Shown here piece by piece: positions 16,853 to 25,605 of a DNA stretch of 64,000 nucleotides; position 1 is the stretch's first letter; every line of letters begins with the position of its first letter. Source of the DNA: DATMER01 sp963844885 (GTDB lineage Bacteria > Acidobacteriota > Thermoanaerobaculia > Multivoradales > UBA5704); the NCBI GenBank assembly GCA_963844885.1, contig CAWJQA010000016.1, positions 186,001 to 250,000 of the forward strand, written 5' to 3'. Both the position numbers and the translations under genes were made by a program. The notes below the pieces were generated by a model. The model was not told the DNA's origin and ran no database searches. It worked only from the letters and a program-made list of their open reading frames with translations.

Positions 16853-17086
16853 TTAGAGGCGGCCTCCTGGGCGAGATTTTTCGATCTCGTCCAGGGCTTC
16901 AATCCAGGGGATACCGGGATTGCCGTCCCGCCGGTATTCTTCAACACGCCGATCCAGCTCCTCCGCCTGCGCTCCTGTGAGCGGAAGGGGCTCGGGAAAC
17001 TCGGCCAGGCTATCCCATAACTCCTCGGCGAGTTGCACTCGTTCCTCAGCGGTCAGGTGGCGGAAGTCGAAGTTTGAATAGGCCAT
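16853..17086 (-). CDS. Addiction-module antitoxin (PF09720 type)
   Basis: This 77-residue protein contains LTAEERVQLAEELWDSL followed by AEELDRRVEEYRRDGNPGIPW, the pattern of the PF09720/TIGR02574 addiction-module family. It precedes the ParE-like toxin on the same strand with an 11-bp gap, the expected antitoxin-first order. Antitoxins of this family bind and inhibit the toxin through the C-terminal helix and usually repress the operon. Confidence 0.85.
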   Translation of the reverse strand: MAYSNFDFRHLTAEERVQLAEELWDSLAEFPEPLPLTGAQAEELDRRVEEYRRDGNPGIPWIEALDEIEKSRPGGRL

Positions 17087-17319
17087 GCTCTTTCTCCGGG
17101 CGTTGCTTGGCGCGACTCACACATTCTACCACGCAACCACCGGAAGAGGATCTGGTGCGATGCCTCACGCAACAGCCACCACAGATTTCCCCCCGACCCC
17201 GATCCGGCCCACTCCGTGGCAGAATACCCGGGACACCCGCGCACTCTTCCGCAACCGTGATATGCTGGACGCGGGAATAAGATGTCTTCCCACGGTCCAT
17301 GGGAGAAAGGACGTCATCC

Positions 17320-18000
17320 ATGGCAGCGTTTCCCTTAGAGCAGGAAATCTACTACCCGGAGTCCGACGGACAGCCCATGGGCGAGACGGAAGACCACGTC
17401 AACGAGATCGTCGATCTCTTCACGGCGCTCAAACGGCGCTACAGGGATGCCGCGGACGTTTACGTCGGCGCCGACATGCTCCTCTACTACGTCGAGGGGA
17501 ATCCGGCCCGCTGCGTCTGCCCGGACGTGTTCGTGACCGTCGGGATTCCGAAGAAGCCGGAACGGCGGTCCTACTTCCTCTGGCGGGAGGGTCGCCCGCC
17601 CTCGATGGTCATCGAGGTGACCTCGGAAGGCTCCCGCCGCGAGGACCAGGACAAGAAGGATGTCTATGCCCGGCTCGGCGTCGAGGAGTACTTCCTCGAC
17701 GATCCCCTGGGGGAGTATCTGAAGCCGCCCCTTCAGGGGTATCGCCTGGTCCGCGGCAAATACGAGCCGATCGAGCCGGACGAGGAGGGCGCTCTCCTGA
17801 GCCGGACCACCGGGCTACGCCTCCGTCGGGAGGAAAAGGGGGTGCGGCTGATCGACGCCGAAACCCGCAAGCCGCTGCTCCGGGTCGACGAGCAGAGTCG
17901 TGCCCTCGACGAGAAGAGCCGTCTTCTCGATGAGACGCAACAAGCCCTCCGGGCTGCGGAGGAAGAGATCGCCCGTCTGCGCCGACAGGCGGGTGAGTGA
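17320..18000 (+). CDS. Uma2-family restriction-endonuclease-like protein with coiled-coil tail
   Basis: From the ATG at 17320, with GGGAGAAAGGA upstream, the protein is 226 residues. The nuclease fold shows the typical Uma2 (DUF820) elements: ADMLLYYVEG, CVCPDVFVTVG (catalytic Asp), SMVIEVTSEGSRR (Glu) and DKKDVYARLGVEEYFLDDP (Lys and following strand). The C-terminal 60 residues are a coiled coil (DEQSRALDEKSRLLDETQQALRA region). Uma2 proteins are abundant in cyanobacteria and Acidobacteriota; their biological role is unclear. Convergent with the gene ending at 18019. Confidence 0.85.
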   Translation: MAAFPLEQEIYYPESDGQPMGETEDHVNEIVDLFTALKRRYRDAADVYVGADMLLYYVEGNPARCVCPDVFVTVGIPKKPERRSYFLWREGRPPSMVIEVTSEGSRREDQDKKDVYARLGVEEYFLDDPLGEYLKPPLQGYRLVRGKYEPIEPDEEGALLSRTTGLRLRREEKGVRLIDAETRKPLLRVDEQSRALDEKSRLLDETQQALRAAEEEIARLRRQAGE

Positions 18001-18018
18001 TCGGGAGGCCTTCCATCC

Positions 18019-19216
18019 TCAGGGATGATACGCCAGGCTCGCGCCCACCCAGGTCTTCTTCTTGTTGAAGTCGACGCCCATCATCGTTCCCCTTGCTCAT
18101 GCGCACCAGGTTGTTGATGAGCTCGGGACGGCCGGCTCTCCAGACGAACATCATGCGGACTTCGGCCTTGGCGTCGCCGTCAGGGGTCTCCACAACCGGG
18201 GCGTACTCGACCTTCCTCTGGAGGAGGTAGTTGCCGGGGTCCGCGATGGATCGCAAGCGCTCCAGGCTCGGACTCAGCTCGACTCCTAGACCGGCGAAGG
18301 AGTAGAGCGGCTTCAAAACCCATTCGTCCAGGTCCGCCGGGTATTCGCCGCGGTCGTGGAGATCGCTCAGGAAGTGGGTCTCCGGCGCGTAGGGCGGACG
18401 GAGGAACGGCAGCGAGTACTTGCTGATGCGGAAGTACCAGTTCGGATGCCCGACCCACTCGGCCCCCAGGTCCCGCACGTCCCGCCGGAAGAGGTGATCG
18501 AAGGCGAGGCCTTTGCGTTGCAGCTCGTCGAAGATCACCCGGTTGTAGATGCGACGGATGGGTACCTCGCGGCCGTCTTTTTCATAGATCAGATGGCCGC
18601 TCCGCTCCTTGACGTTACGCGGGCAGACGGTGCGGATGCCCAGCGTGCTTTCCATGACCGCGAAGTCGCAGCGGGTCTTCTGGAGCTCGGGATCGACTTC
18701 CAAGAGAATGACCTGCTCGGGATCGCAATCGCTCACGATCACTTCCCGCAAGCGGTCGACGTAGGTGACCCGGTCCAGGCCGGCGAAGTAAGGGGTCACA
18801 CCCTCGGGGATGTCGAAGCTCTGACGAAAGCCGCCGTCGAGGAGCCATTGGAAGCCGTAGAGCGAAGGAAAGCCTTGCAGCTCGATGAGACGGGGGACGA
18901 CCTCTCCGGTTTCATCCAGGGCCAGCGCGAAGTCGATCTGAAGGAAGACGGGATGCGGGGTCTCGCCGGGGACGGCCAGCTCGGCCGGCAGCGCCCGGTC
19001 TGTCTGCCGGAGGTAGTCGTCTGACATGACCGTCTTCAGGATGTCCCAGGCGGCCCGCTCCAGCTCCCCGGTCAGCGCTTCCGAAAGGAAAAGCGGAGTC
19101 TCGCTGATGCGAAAGTCGATCGGAAAGCCGACCTCGGCCTCCAGGCCGCGCACCATCCGGAGATAGCGCTCTTCGGTGAAGGCGCTGTTGTAGGCCCGGC
19201 GAAGCTCGGGAATCAT
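18019..19216 (-). CDS. ATP-grasp-like ligase, last gene of a peptide-ligase operon (one frameshift)
   Basis: The start is the ATG at 19216; an in-frame GTG at 19249 lies in a repeat. The protein is about 398 residues. The N-terminal half has LIELQGFPSLYGFQW, and the C-terminal half has EWVLKPLYSFAGLGVEL, YLLQRKVEY, and EVRMMFVW followed by INNLVRMSKG, consistent with the Lys, Glu and Asn residues of an ATP-grasp fold. An extra base near 18083-18090 breaks the frame; corrected, it ends TMMGVDFNKKKTWVGASLAYHP at the TGA at 18019. Substrates are unknown. It lies downstream of an M29 peptidase, a GCS2-like ligase and another ATP-grasp gene. Confidence 0.7.
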
Positions 19217-19222
19217 CACAAC

Positions 19223-19262
19223 CCCCTCCCCAACCCTCCCCCGCTTCACGGGAGAAGGGGCG
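19223..19262. repeat. REP-like C/G-rich repeat between two operon genes
   Basis: The 49-bp gap between the peptidase and the ATP-grasp gene contains a CCCCTCCCC / GGGAGAAGGGG inverted unit with a TTCA loop. It resembles the units at 8057 and 42150-42330 and supplies the spurious GTG start at 19249. Confidence 0.4.
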
Positions 19263-19264
19263 GA

Positions 19265-20281
19265 TCAGATCAGAAACTCGCCGTTATGCATGACCTCTTC
19301 GCCGTCCATCCAGACGGTGACCTCCCGCGGCGCGACGCAATCGATGTGGGTGGTGGAGACCCAGTCCTGGCCCGTGTGCTCGGCGTACGGATGGCCGAAG
19401 GCGATGTGGACGCCCGGGATCTTCTCGTCCTGGAGGATGTTGCCGCGCACGTCCTCGACCGCGATGTTGGTGCCGATGGCGAACTCCCCCACCCGGTCGC
19501 TGTTCTCGTCGGTCTCGGTATAGCGGCGGAACTCGTCCACCAGCTCGCGGTTGGTACATTCCAGGCCGGCGATGCGGGCGCCGCGGACCTCGATCGAAAG
19601 CGGTGTCTCGCGCAGGTCGCCATACTTCCGGCACAGATAATCGCCCACCACGCCGTCCACCACGAAACGGCCGTTGACATCCCAGGGCGAGGTGAAGATC
19701 TCGCCGCCCGGGAGGTTGCCCCATTTGTCCGGAGAGATGATGCCGCTGGTCTTGAGCCACTTGAGGTGGGGCGCGAACTCGGCCACGAGATCGGTGCCCG
19801 CTTTCGAGGTGACGCGGATGGTTTTCGCCTTGCGCGCCTTTTCGATCAGGCGCGAGCTCAGGGCGTCGACTTCCAGGAAGTCGGCGCGCATGCCTTCGAC
19901 CATGCACTGGCGATCGACGTTGACCATGTGGCCGTGGCGGATGCGCCGGCGGTTGACCACGCTGGTCATGGCGATGCGCGAGGTCAGCTCGCCGCGCTGC
20001 GCCTGGGCCGCGAAGATGCTCACCTGCGAGCGCTCCAGATCGTCCAGGATCACTTGCGGCATGGCCAGCAGCGGACGCTCCGCATAGTCTTCCAGAACAA
20101 AGACGCGGTGCTCGGAGCCGATCTCGCGGATTTCCCGCGCGAGCGCGGCGGCGATCTCGATCGTCTCCTGATCGGTGATGACGGTGACCCGCTCTTCGGG
20201 CTCGAGGCGCAGACAGGTCCGGACGGCGTTGCGCGCGCCGGGGACGAGGTCCGGGCTCACGGGGATGGATTCGAGATTCAT
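19265..20281 (-). CDS. M29-like (thermophilic metalloprotease family) aminopeptidase
   Basis: The 338-residue protein has N-terminal ERVTVITDQETIEIAAALAREI, as in AmpS/PepS-type aminopeptidases. The metal region carries GEFAIGTN (Glu), HIAFGHPYAEHTG and the terminal STTHIDCV (His and Asp), which fit the binuclear metal ligands of peptidase family M29. It is shorter than typical M29 enzymes (about 410 residues). It starts 9 bp after the GCS2-like gene and is clearly in that operon, so it may process or recycle the peptide made by the neighbouring ligases. Confidence 0.8.
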   Translation of the reverse strand: MNLESIPVSPDLVPGARNAVRTCLRLEPEERVTVITDQETIEIAAALAREIREIGSEHRVFVLEDYAERPLLAMPQVILDDLERSQVSIFAAQAQRGELTSRIAMTSVVNRRRIRHGHMVNVDRQCMVEGMRADFLEVDALSSRLIEKARKAKTIRVTSKAGTDLVAEFAPHLKWLKTSGIISPDKWGNLPGGEIFTSPWDVNGRFVVDGVVGDYLCRKYGDLRETPLSIEVRGARIAGLECTNRELVDEFRRYTETDENSDRVGEFAIGTNIAVEDVRGNILQDEKIPGVHIAFGHPYAEHTGQDWVSTTHIDCVAPREVTVWMDGEEVMHNGEFLI

Positions 20282-20290
20282 GCTCGTTCC

Positions 20291-21414
20291 TCAGGGCGTA
20301 CCGAGCCCGAGATGGGTCTCCGACACGATGTAATCGACGACGGCCTTCGTGTCGTTCGTCTGATTGTAGACTTCGACCTGCCGATCCGCGCCGGTGCCGT
20401 GGCGCAGGATCTCGTGGATGTAGTTGATCTCGTCCCGGCTGCCCAGCTCGTCGACCACGTCGTCGATGAATTCGAGCAGCTCGTGGATGAGGTCTTCGCA
20501 GGGCACTTCTTCGCGTTTGCCGAAGTCGATCAGCTTGCCGTCGATGCCGTAGCGCGCCGCGCGCCACTTGTTTTCGCTGATGCAGGAGCGCGGCGGTAGA
20601 GGCGGAAGCCCAGGTTCTGCTTGATGAGCTTGTAGAGCTTGGCGATGATCGCCTGGAAGAGCGCCGCCAGGGCCATCGTCTCCTCGACCCGCATGGGCAC
20701 GTCGCAGATGCGGAACTCGAGCGTGTCGAAGAACGGGTGCGGCCGGATGTCCCACCAGATCTTCTTGGCGTTGTCGATGCAGCCGCGTCTTGATGAGCAG
20801 CTTGACGTAGTTCTCGTATTCCGACAGGCTCTGGAAGTGGTCGGGGATGCCGGTGCGCGGGAAGCGCTCGAAAATCTTGCTGCGGTAGCTCTTGAGGCCG
20901 GTGTTGCGGCCTTCCCAGAAGGGCGAGTTGGTCGACAGCGCGAGGATGTGCGGCAGGAAGTAGCGCGCCGCGTTCATGATGTGGATGGCGGTCTCGCGGT
21001 CTTCGATGCCGACGTGGACGTGCAGGCCGAAGATCAGGTTCGCGCGCGCCACCTCCTGCATGTCCTCGACGATCTCTGTCGTAGCGCGGATGCGGGGTGA
21101 TGTGCTGGTCCTGCCAGTCGCGAGAACGGGTGCGTGCCGGCGGCGGCGATGCGCAGGCCGTTCGCCGCGCGAGCCCGGCGAGCTCGGTGCGCAGGCGCAC
21201 GACCTCGCTGCGCGCCTCCTTGATGTCGCGGCAGATGCCGAGTGCCCACCTCGACGACGGACTGGTGCATCTCCGGCTTGACGCTCTCCTTGAGCAGCTC
21301 CTGGCCCTCGGCGAGAAGCTCGCTGGACGTGCGAGCGGAGCTCGCGCGTCTCCGGGTCGATGATCTGGAACTCTTCCTCGATCCCGAGCGTGAACAGCTG
21401 CGGCTGTCGCTCAT
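20291..21414 (-). CDS. GCS2-type carboxylate-amine ligase (glutamate-cysteine ligase-like), frame disrupted
   Basis: Pieces in all three frames together spell one GCS2 protein starting at the ATG at 21414. They are LFTLGIEEEFQIIDPETREL at the N-terminus (the ATP/glutamate site), SVVEVGTR, LIFGLHVHVGIEDRETAI, ALSTNSPFWEGRNTGLKSYR, then SENKWRAARYGIDGKLIDFG and the tail SETHLGLGTP. The family forms gamma-glutamyl-type amide bonds using ATP. At least five single-base shifts are needed to join the pieces. The gene sits 14 bp after an ATP-grasp gene and 9 bp before the M29 peptidase. Confidence 0.75.
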
Positions 21415-21428
21415 GGTCTTTGAACCGT

Positions 21429-22371
21429 TCAGCGCACGGAGGTGCTGACGAACTCCGCCCCATCTCGGTTGTTCTTGCCTGCGCACGTGGTTCTGGGCGC
21501 GGCGGATCGCCATGTTGGCAGCGTTTTCCACGACCCACTCGAAGTTGTCCTCGCCGACCGACTTGACGTCCGCGTCCGGCGCCGGGTTGCAGAAGTCGAT
21601 GGCATAGGGAACGCCGTCGCGGACGGCGAACTCGACCGTGTTGAAGTCGTAGCCCAGGGCCCGGTTGAGCGTGAGACAGTCGTCCTCGACCTGCGCATAG
21701 AGCGCCGCCTGGATCGGCGGGCCGCCGCGCACGTAGCGCCGTGGTCGGCTGCCGCGGGTCGTACTGCATGATGCGGACGTCGCTGGCCGATGCAGTAGCA
21801 GCGGAAGTACTCCTTGAAGACGATCTCTTCCTGCAGCATCATGACGAGCTGGCCGGTCTCGTTGTAGGCGCGGAAGAACTCGTCGCGGATTGTCCAGGCG
21901 GTAGACGTTCTTCCAGCCGCCGCCGGCGAAGGGCTTGAGGAAGGCCGGGAAGCCGACGTAGTCGAAGATCTCGTCCCAGTCCAGCGGATAGACCAGGTTG
22001 CGCAACGACTTGTCGGTCGTGTCGGGCGGATGCTCGTTGGACGGGAGCATGACGGTCTTGCGGCACCGCGACGCCGATCTTGGTGGCGAGCGCGTTGTTG
22101 AAGAACTTGTCGTCGGCGCTCCACCAGAACGGGTTGTTGACGACGGCGGTGCCGCTCAGGGCGGCGTTCTTGAGGAAGGCGCGGTAGAAGGGGATGTCCT
22201 GGGAGATGCGGTCGATGATGACGTCGTAGCCGCTGGGCTCGCCCTGGGCGAGCTTGGTCGATCCGCACCGGCTCCGCGATGATCCCGTCCACGTTCTTGC
22301 TGCGTGATGCGTTCCAGGAAGGCCCAGGGGAAGGTGTTTTCCTGTCCGAACAAAATGCCGATCTTCTTCAT
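21429..22371 (-). CDS. D-Ala-D-Ala-ligase-like ATP-grasp protein, frame disrupted
   Basis: The gene begins MKKIGILFGQENTFPWAFLE at 22371 and ends KNNRDGAEFVSTSVR at 21429. Intermediate pieces in shifted frames give SGYDVIIDRISQDIPFYR, NNPFWWSADDKFFNNALATK, PAFLKPFAGGGWKNVYRL (ATP-binding lysine and glycine loop), VFKEYFRCYCIGQ and AIDFCNPAPDAD (metal-binding end of the fold). This is the typical order of an ATP-grasp ligase, about 310 residues. Several indels break it. It is the first gene of the four-gene minus-strand operon 22371-18019. Confidence 0.75.
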
Positions 22372-22614
22372 GAGGGCTATCCGCTCCTGGTTCGGGGTGC
22401 TGCTGTCGCGCGGAGGGTATCACAGGGGGCCACAGGGGATAGGGGGTTTGACTTTTCCGCCGGCTGGGCGCACCATCAGATCGTGCTCCGCCTCCACGCC
22501 CCCGTTCATCCGAACGGGCGTGACGTGGCGGTCCTCGAGGGGTTTGGGCGGCCTGAAGGGCCGGGCGGGTTGGGACCCGCCGATGACGGACACGCCCAGA
22601 AAGGAGGTGGTCTA

Positions 22615-22656
22615 GTGAAAGTAGACAGTCACGGTTTGGAGGTGGCGTCCTCGTAA
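22615..22656 (+). CDS. 13-codon ORF with an extended Shine-Dalgarno
   Basis: GTG AAA ... TCG TAA encodes VKVDSHGLEVASS. The 5-nt spacer separates it from AGAAAGGAGGTG, a 12-base complement of the 16S rRNA tail. The ORF covers the 5' half of hairpin A, so its translation would affect the RNA fold. It could be a leader peptide or simply a ribosome-docking site. Confidence 0.45.
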   Translation: MKVDSHGLEVASS

Positions 22657-22736
22657 GAGGCTCCTCCAGGTCAGTGCCGACGGAGGGTGACCTCGACGAT
22701 CGAGGGCAACCCAACGCCACCCGAAGACCTGAAAGG

Positions 22737-22766
22737 CCCCGGTTCCGAAAGGGACCGGGGTCTTTT
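22737..22766 (+). terminator. Intrinsic terminator with GAAA tetraloop
   Basis: CCCCGGTTCC pairs with GGGACCGGGG over 10 bp (one G-U) around a GAAA loop at 22747-22750. It is followed by TCTTTT. It ends the candidate RNA at 22598. Confidence 0.85.
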
Positions 22767-22929
22767 GCTTCAGGTTTCAGCGTCGCACAGGGAAAGAGGA
22801 CTGCGATAGCTCAGCGAGGATCTCGGCCGCGCCGCCGGGAACCGCGATCACGGCCCCCCTCGGGTTCATTTTCGTTGACTTGACCCGAGCCCCCCGACAG
22901 ACAGCGCGTGGGGTTCTGGTCCTGAGCCG

Positions 22930-23526
22930 TTACGGCGACGGTATTGGTATCACCACATAATCGTCTTTCGAAATCGGCACCCGGGCATCGTCCTTTCTCA
23001 ACGCCACTGTTCCGTAGGGGACCCTGTCAGGCCCAGCCACCTCGCAAGGAATGAAGTACCGGTTGTTCACGACAATAGGATCTTCATAGAAGCCCGCCTC
23101 CAGAAGAACCCGAGGCCACTCTTTGCCCCATATTGGCGCAGAGGAGTACAGCTCCAACCCGAGCAGAACGTGCCCAGGAGTAAGGTTACCCTTCTTTCGG
23201 AAGGTCCGGAAGATGGCCAACCCCTTGGAGTAACGCCGGTGCAGCACACAGAAGGTCAACGCCTTCGAGTCGCAGTCTCCCTCACCCTGCAGAAGGACGG
23301 AGGAGGGTACGCGCACGCCTCCCGTAGTCCAACCCGTGCCCTGATCGGCGATCAATTTGAAGGGCATCGCCTGAAAAAACTGCATCAGCAGCTCGGGACT
23401 CTTCCCGACCTCCTGACCGAATTCATCAATGCAGCTTCCCAGGACAGGAGTCGCCCTTGCGACCAGCAGGGCATAATCAGGAATCCAGCCTTGCTGTGGA
23501 TCTTCGACGAAACCATGGCTCTTCAT
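22930..23526 (-). CDS. Transglutaminase-like protein, C-terminal catalytic part
   Basis: The 198-residue frame contains QGEGDCDSKALTFC, the Cys-Asp site of transglutaminase/protease-fold proteins, and the matching histidine in TPGHVLLGLEL. It ends KDDYVVIPIPSP. The ATG at 23526 is internal: upstream frames continue the same protein to a signal-peptide start at 24097. The protein belongs with the overlapping DUF350 membrane gene upstream, a pairing I associate with envelope or polyamine-related loci. Substrate unknown. Confidence 0.7.
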   Translation of the reverse strand: MKSHGFVEDPQQGWIPDYALLVARATPVLGSCIDEFGQEVGKSPELLMQFFQAMPFKLIADQGTGWTTGGVRVPSSVLLQGEGDCDSKALTFCVLHRRYSKGLAIFRTFRKKGNLTPGHVLLGLELYSSAPIWGKEWPRVLLEAGFYEDPIVVNNRYFIPCEVAGPDRVPYGTVALRKDDARVPISKDDYVVIPIPSP

Positions 23527-24097
23527 GAACTGGCGCTCCGCCGCCGTGCGGAGCCTGACCTTGTTGTCCTCATACCACCGAATGAACTGGGCCTCTTCCT
23601 CTCGGCGTATGCTGTGTCAAGCGCGGACAGACTGTCGGTCTTTTGCCTCCACTTGAAATGAATGATTACGTCCTTGCCGTCATCATAGGTGGCGGAGAAA
23701 GACGGCCTGCCGTAGCTCCCGACGGCGGAGTCTTCTTTGCTGGCAAGTGCTGCAACAGCGTCCGCCATGGCGGACGCCTTCTCGCAGTCTTCGATAGCTG
23801 AATTCGTCGACGAGTTGCTGGGCCTCCTGGATCTTGACCGTGCAGGACACCCGATGCTCTTTTGAAAGGCCCTGGAACCGGTAGGAGAAATCCACAGCTC
23901 TTCCCCTGGCGAACCTCTCGAAATAGATATCGCCAACCGGCGATTCAGGAGTCAGATCTTGAAGGTCGGCGGGGGGAACGCTGCTTGACCATCCGGCCCG
24001 CCGAAGGAGGGCTCGGCGCCGCTCCAACCAGCGCCGCCAAGGCAAGCCCTGCCACACCCGCGGGCAGAATTCCGCGCAGGAGATCCTTCACGGCCAT
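23527..24097 (-). pseudogene. N-terminal part of the transglutaminase-like gene, split by frameshifts
   Basis: The true start is the ATG at 24097 (MAVKDLLRGILPAGVAGLAL, a signal peptide). Coherent pieces follow in three frames: VPPADLQDLTPESPVGDIYFE, VDFSYRFQGLSKEHRVSCTV, DAVAALASKEDSAVGSYG and RWYEDNKVRLRTAAERQF, leading into the catalytic frame. Breaks fall near 23990, 23800 and 23590. The complete product would be about 389 residues. The start overlaps the stop of the DUF350 gene by 10 bp. Confidence 0.55.
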
Positions 24098-24803
24098 TGG
24101 ATGACTCCGGAACGGGCGTACGGGATCAGCGAACGGGAAAGATCTTGCATGCCGTCGCTGAGGATGATGGTGATCGCCAGGAGGACGAGCCCGGAGAAGA
24201 CCGCTACCGCGACATTGCCCTTGCTGATCTCATCGTCCTCGCTGAGACCCTTGGTCATCAGTCTGAAGATTTTGCGCGCAAGCCAGATGGAGAAAAAAGA
24301 AATCCCTGTGAGCCCCACGAAGATGAGGGCCGACCGGAGCCCCACTCCGGCCATTGCCCGGCGGAGAGCTCTTCCACGAAGATTCCGCGGATGACCGCCA
24401 CGACGGCGAACACCGCATGGCGCGCCAGAATGGCCTGGCACACGATCGTCATTCCCAGATCGATGGCTACCGCCCGATTTCCGTCCCGCAGGAGCTTCTC
24501 TACGTCCGCCTTCGTCAGCGCGATGGAAAGTCGGAAGAACGTCCAGTGGACCAACGGGCCTACGCCCACGAGAAAGGCCACCGCATAGGCAACGAGTCCC
24601 GCGATCAGGTTCAAGAAGCTCAGCTTCCCATAGATCCTCCAAGGTCGGGCCTGGCGCGTAGTTTCTTCCGGCAGGTCCCTTGAGAGGATGACACGAAGAA
24701 GGCATCTATGTTTAGTGAAGCCTCTCTTCCCGTCCTCCACACCCCTCACCGAGCCTCGCTCTCCTCGGGAGGGCAGGCGTCTCCATAGGTCGGCCTCAGC
24801 CAT
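24088..24803 (-). CDS. DUF350-type membrane protein (two repeats), one frameshift
   Basis: The protein starts near 24803 and has helices LSFLNLIAGLVAYAVAFLV, LGMTIVCQAILARHAVFAVV, LRSALIFVGLTGISFFSIWL and VAVAVFSGLVLLAITIILSDG. The pairs NRAVAIDLG and NVAVAVFSG are the recurring signature of DUF350 repeats. A frameshift near 24360 joins the halves, and the C-terminus ends PYARSGVIQWP at 24088. It overlaps the start of the transglutaminase-like gene. The true start may lie further in, as the first 50 residues look non-membrane and basic. Confidence 0.62.
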
Positions 24804-24823
24804 GGAGAAATCTTGACCGACTG

Positions 24824-25096
24824 ATGGAGGAAGCCATACTCACACCCATGAGCATGACAAAGCGTTTGCAGATCCCCGTCAGCGAGATGGAGTGCTCCCA
24901 CTTCCGGGCCGCGGCGCGTCGAGCTGGCATGCCCCTGGCGGAGTGGGCCCGCCGCCAGCTCCGGGAAAAAGCAGAAGAGACGCTCGGCGGAGCCCTTGGT
25001 CCCCGCGAAGCGCTGGACGTGATCAAGAGCCTCAACGCGCCGGTGGCCCCCGTCGAGACGATGATCGAGGAATCCGTCGCCGGGCGCTACTTGTGA
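24824..25096 (+). CDS. VapB-like antitoxin of a decayed VapBC pair
   Basis: This 90-residue protein has the segment MECSHFRAAARRAGMPLAEWARRQLREKAEE, a ribbon-helix-helix-like antitoxin pattern, and the C-terminal acidic tail typical of VapB partners. Its TGA overlaps a GTG that starts a PIN-domain fragment (GTGA). Alternative starts are the ATGs at 24848 and 24854. The toxin partner is broken, so this is probably an orphan antitoxin. Confidence 0.68.
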   Translation: MEEAILTPMSMTKRLQIPVSEMECSHFRAAARRAGMPLAEWARRQLREKAEETLGGALGPREALDVIKSLNAPVAPVETMIEESVAGRYL

Positions 25097-25372
25097 TCCT
25101 GATCGACGCGAACCGGGCCGTCATTCATCTGGGGATCCCGATCCTCGCCATCACGAACCGGGCTATGGCTGGGGCCCGAGGATCTGATCGGAGTACCCCG
25201 AGCCTCTCCATGGGACGGTGTTCATCTGGGCGTGATGAGGGACCACAGGATCGAGACGATCCTCTCCTACGACCGCGATCTCTCGGACGTCGCCTGGGTC
25301 AAGCGCCTCGAAGCGTATTCCCGCGGAGCACGGACCGAACCGGGAGCGGCAACCGGCGCCAGCCGAGCATGA
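25093..25372 (+). pseudogene. VapC-type PIN toxin remnant with its middle missing
   Basis: The frame starts VILIDANRAV, which includes the first catalytic Asp of a PIN domain. The end, in a frame shifted by one base, reads DGVHLGVMRDHRIETILSYDRDL, a typical VapC C-terminus with the last acidic residues. The middle of the domain (about 60-70 residues, including the conserved Glu) is absent. The locus is therefore inactive unless the gap is an assembly error. Confidence 0.6.
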
Positions 25373-25377
25373 GGCGT

Positions 25378-25605
25378 CGTCGCGACACCCTTCGCCGTCG
25401 CAGACAGCCCTCAAGTCGCGATGCCGAAGGGTCTCGGCGTCGCAGACAGCCTCTCGCGTCGCAGAGTCGCCTTTCGGCGTCGCAGAGTAGAGCCTCGCGT
25501 CGCAGATTGACCCTTCGCCGTCGCAGAGTGGACCGTCGGCGTCGCGATTTGAGGGCTCGCGTCGCGACTTGAACGCTCGGCGTCGCAGAGTAAACCCTTT
25601 GGCCA
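25378..25605. repeat. Array of about 11 degenerate units with 20-21 nt period
   Basis: The core CGTCGC recurs at 25378, 25396, 25415, 25438, 25457, 25478, 25498, 25519, 25540, 25560 and 25581. Spacings are 18-23 nt and mostly 19-21. Between cores the sequence is C/T-rich, often ending CTTTCGG or CCTCGC. The array lies between the vapC remnant and the end of the giant surface protein. No stop codons occur in several frames, so ORFs run through it. See also the arrays at 44452 and 44830, which share the period. Confidence 0.75.

Larger units (their letters stand above)
22598..22766 (+). ncRNA. Candidate structured RNA with short ORF and intrinsic terminator
   Basis: The block contains a 12-base perfect match to the 16S anti-Shine-Dalgarno (22598-22609) and a 13-codon ORF. 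Hairpin A pairs 22638-22642 with 22663-22667 and contains an inner CCTC-GTAA-GAGG stem (22649-22660). Hairpin B pairs 22691-22696 with 22700-22705, extended by GGGT/ACCC (22685-22688 with 22709-22712). A helix joins 22668-22672 with 22726-22730. An alternative 8-bp helix pairs 22641-22648 with 22714-22721 and would replace hairpin A. A strong terminator follows. A separate GGCGGGT hairpin lies upstream at 22564-22581. No plus-strand gene follows, so it may be a stand-alone RNA. I do not recognise a known class. Confidence 0.6.

Noticed and set aside
22448..22476. Promoter for the structured RNA (TTGACT then CACCAT, 17 bp apart)
   Set aside because: The -35 is fair but the -10 matches only three of six positions; not secure enough to list.
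25378..25605. CRISPR array
   Set aside because: Units are 20-21 nt and vary throughout; there are no constant repeats with unique spacers and no cas genes.
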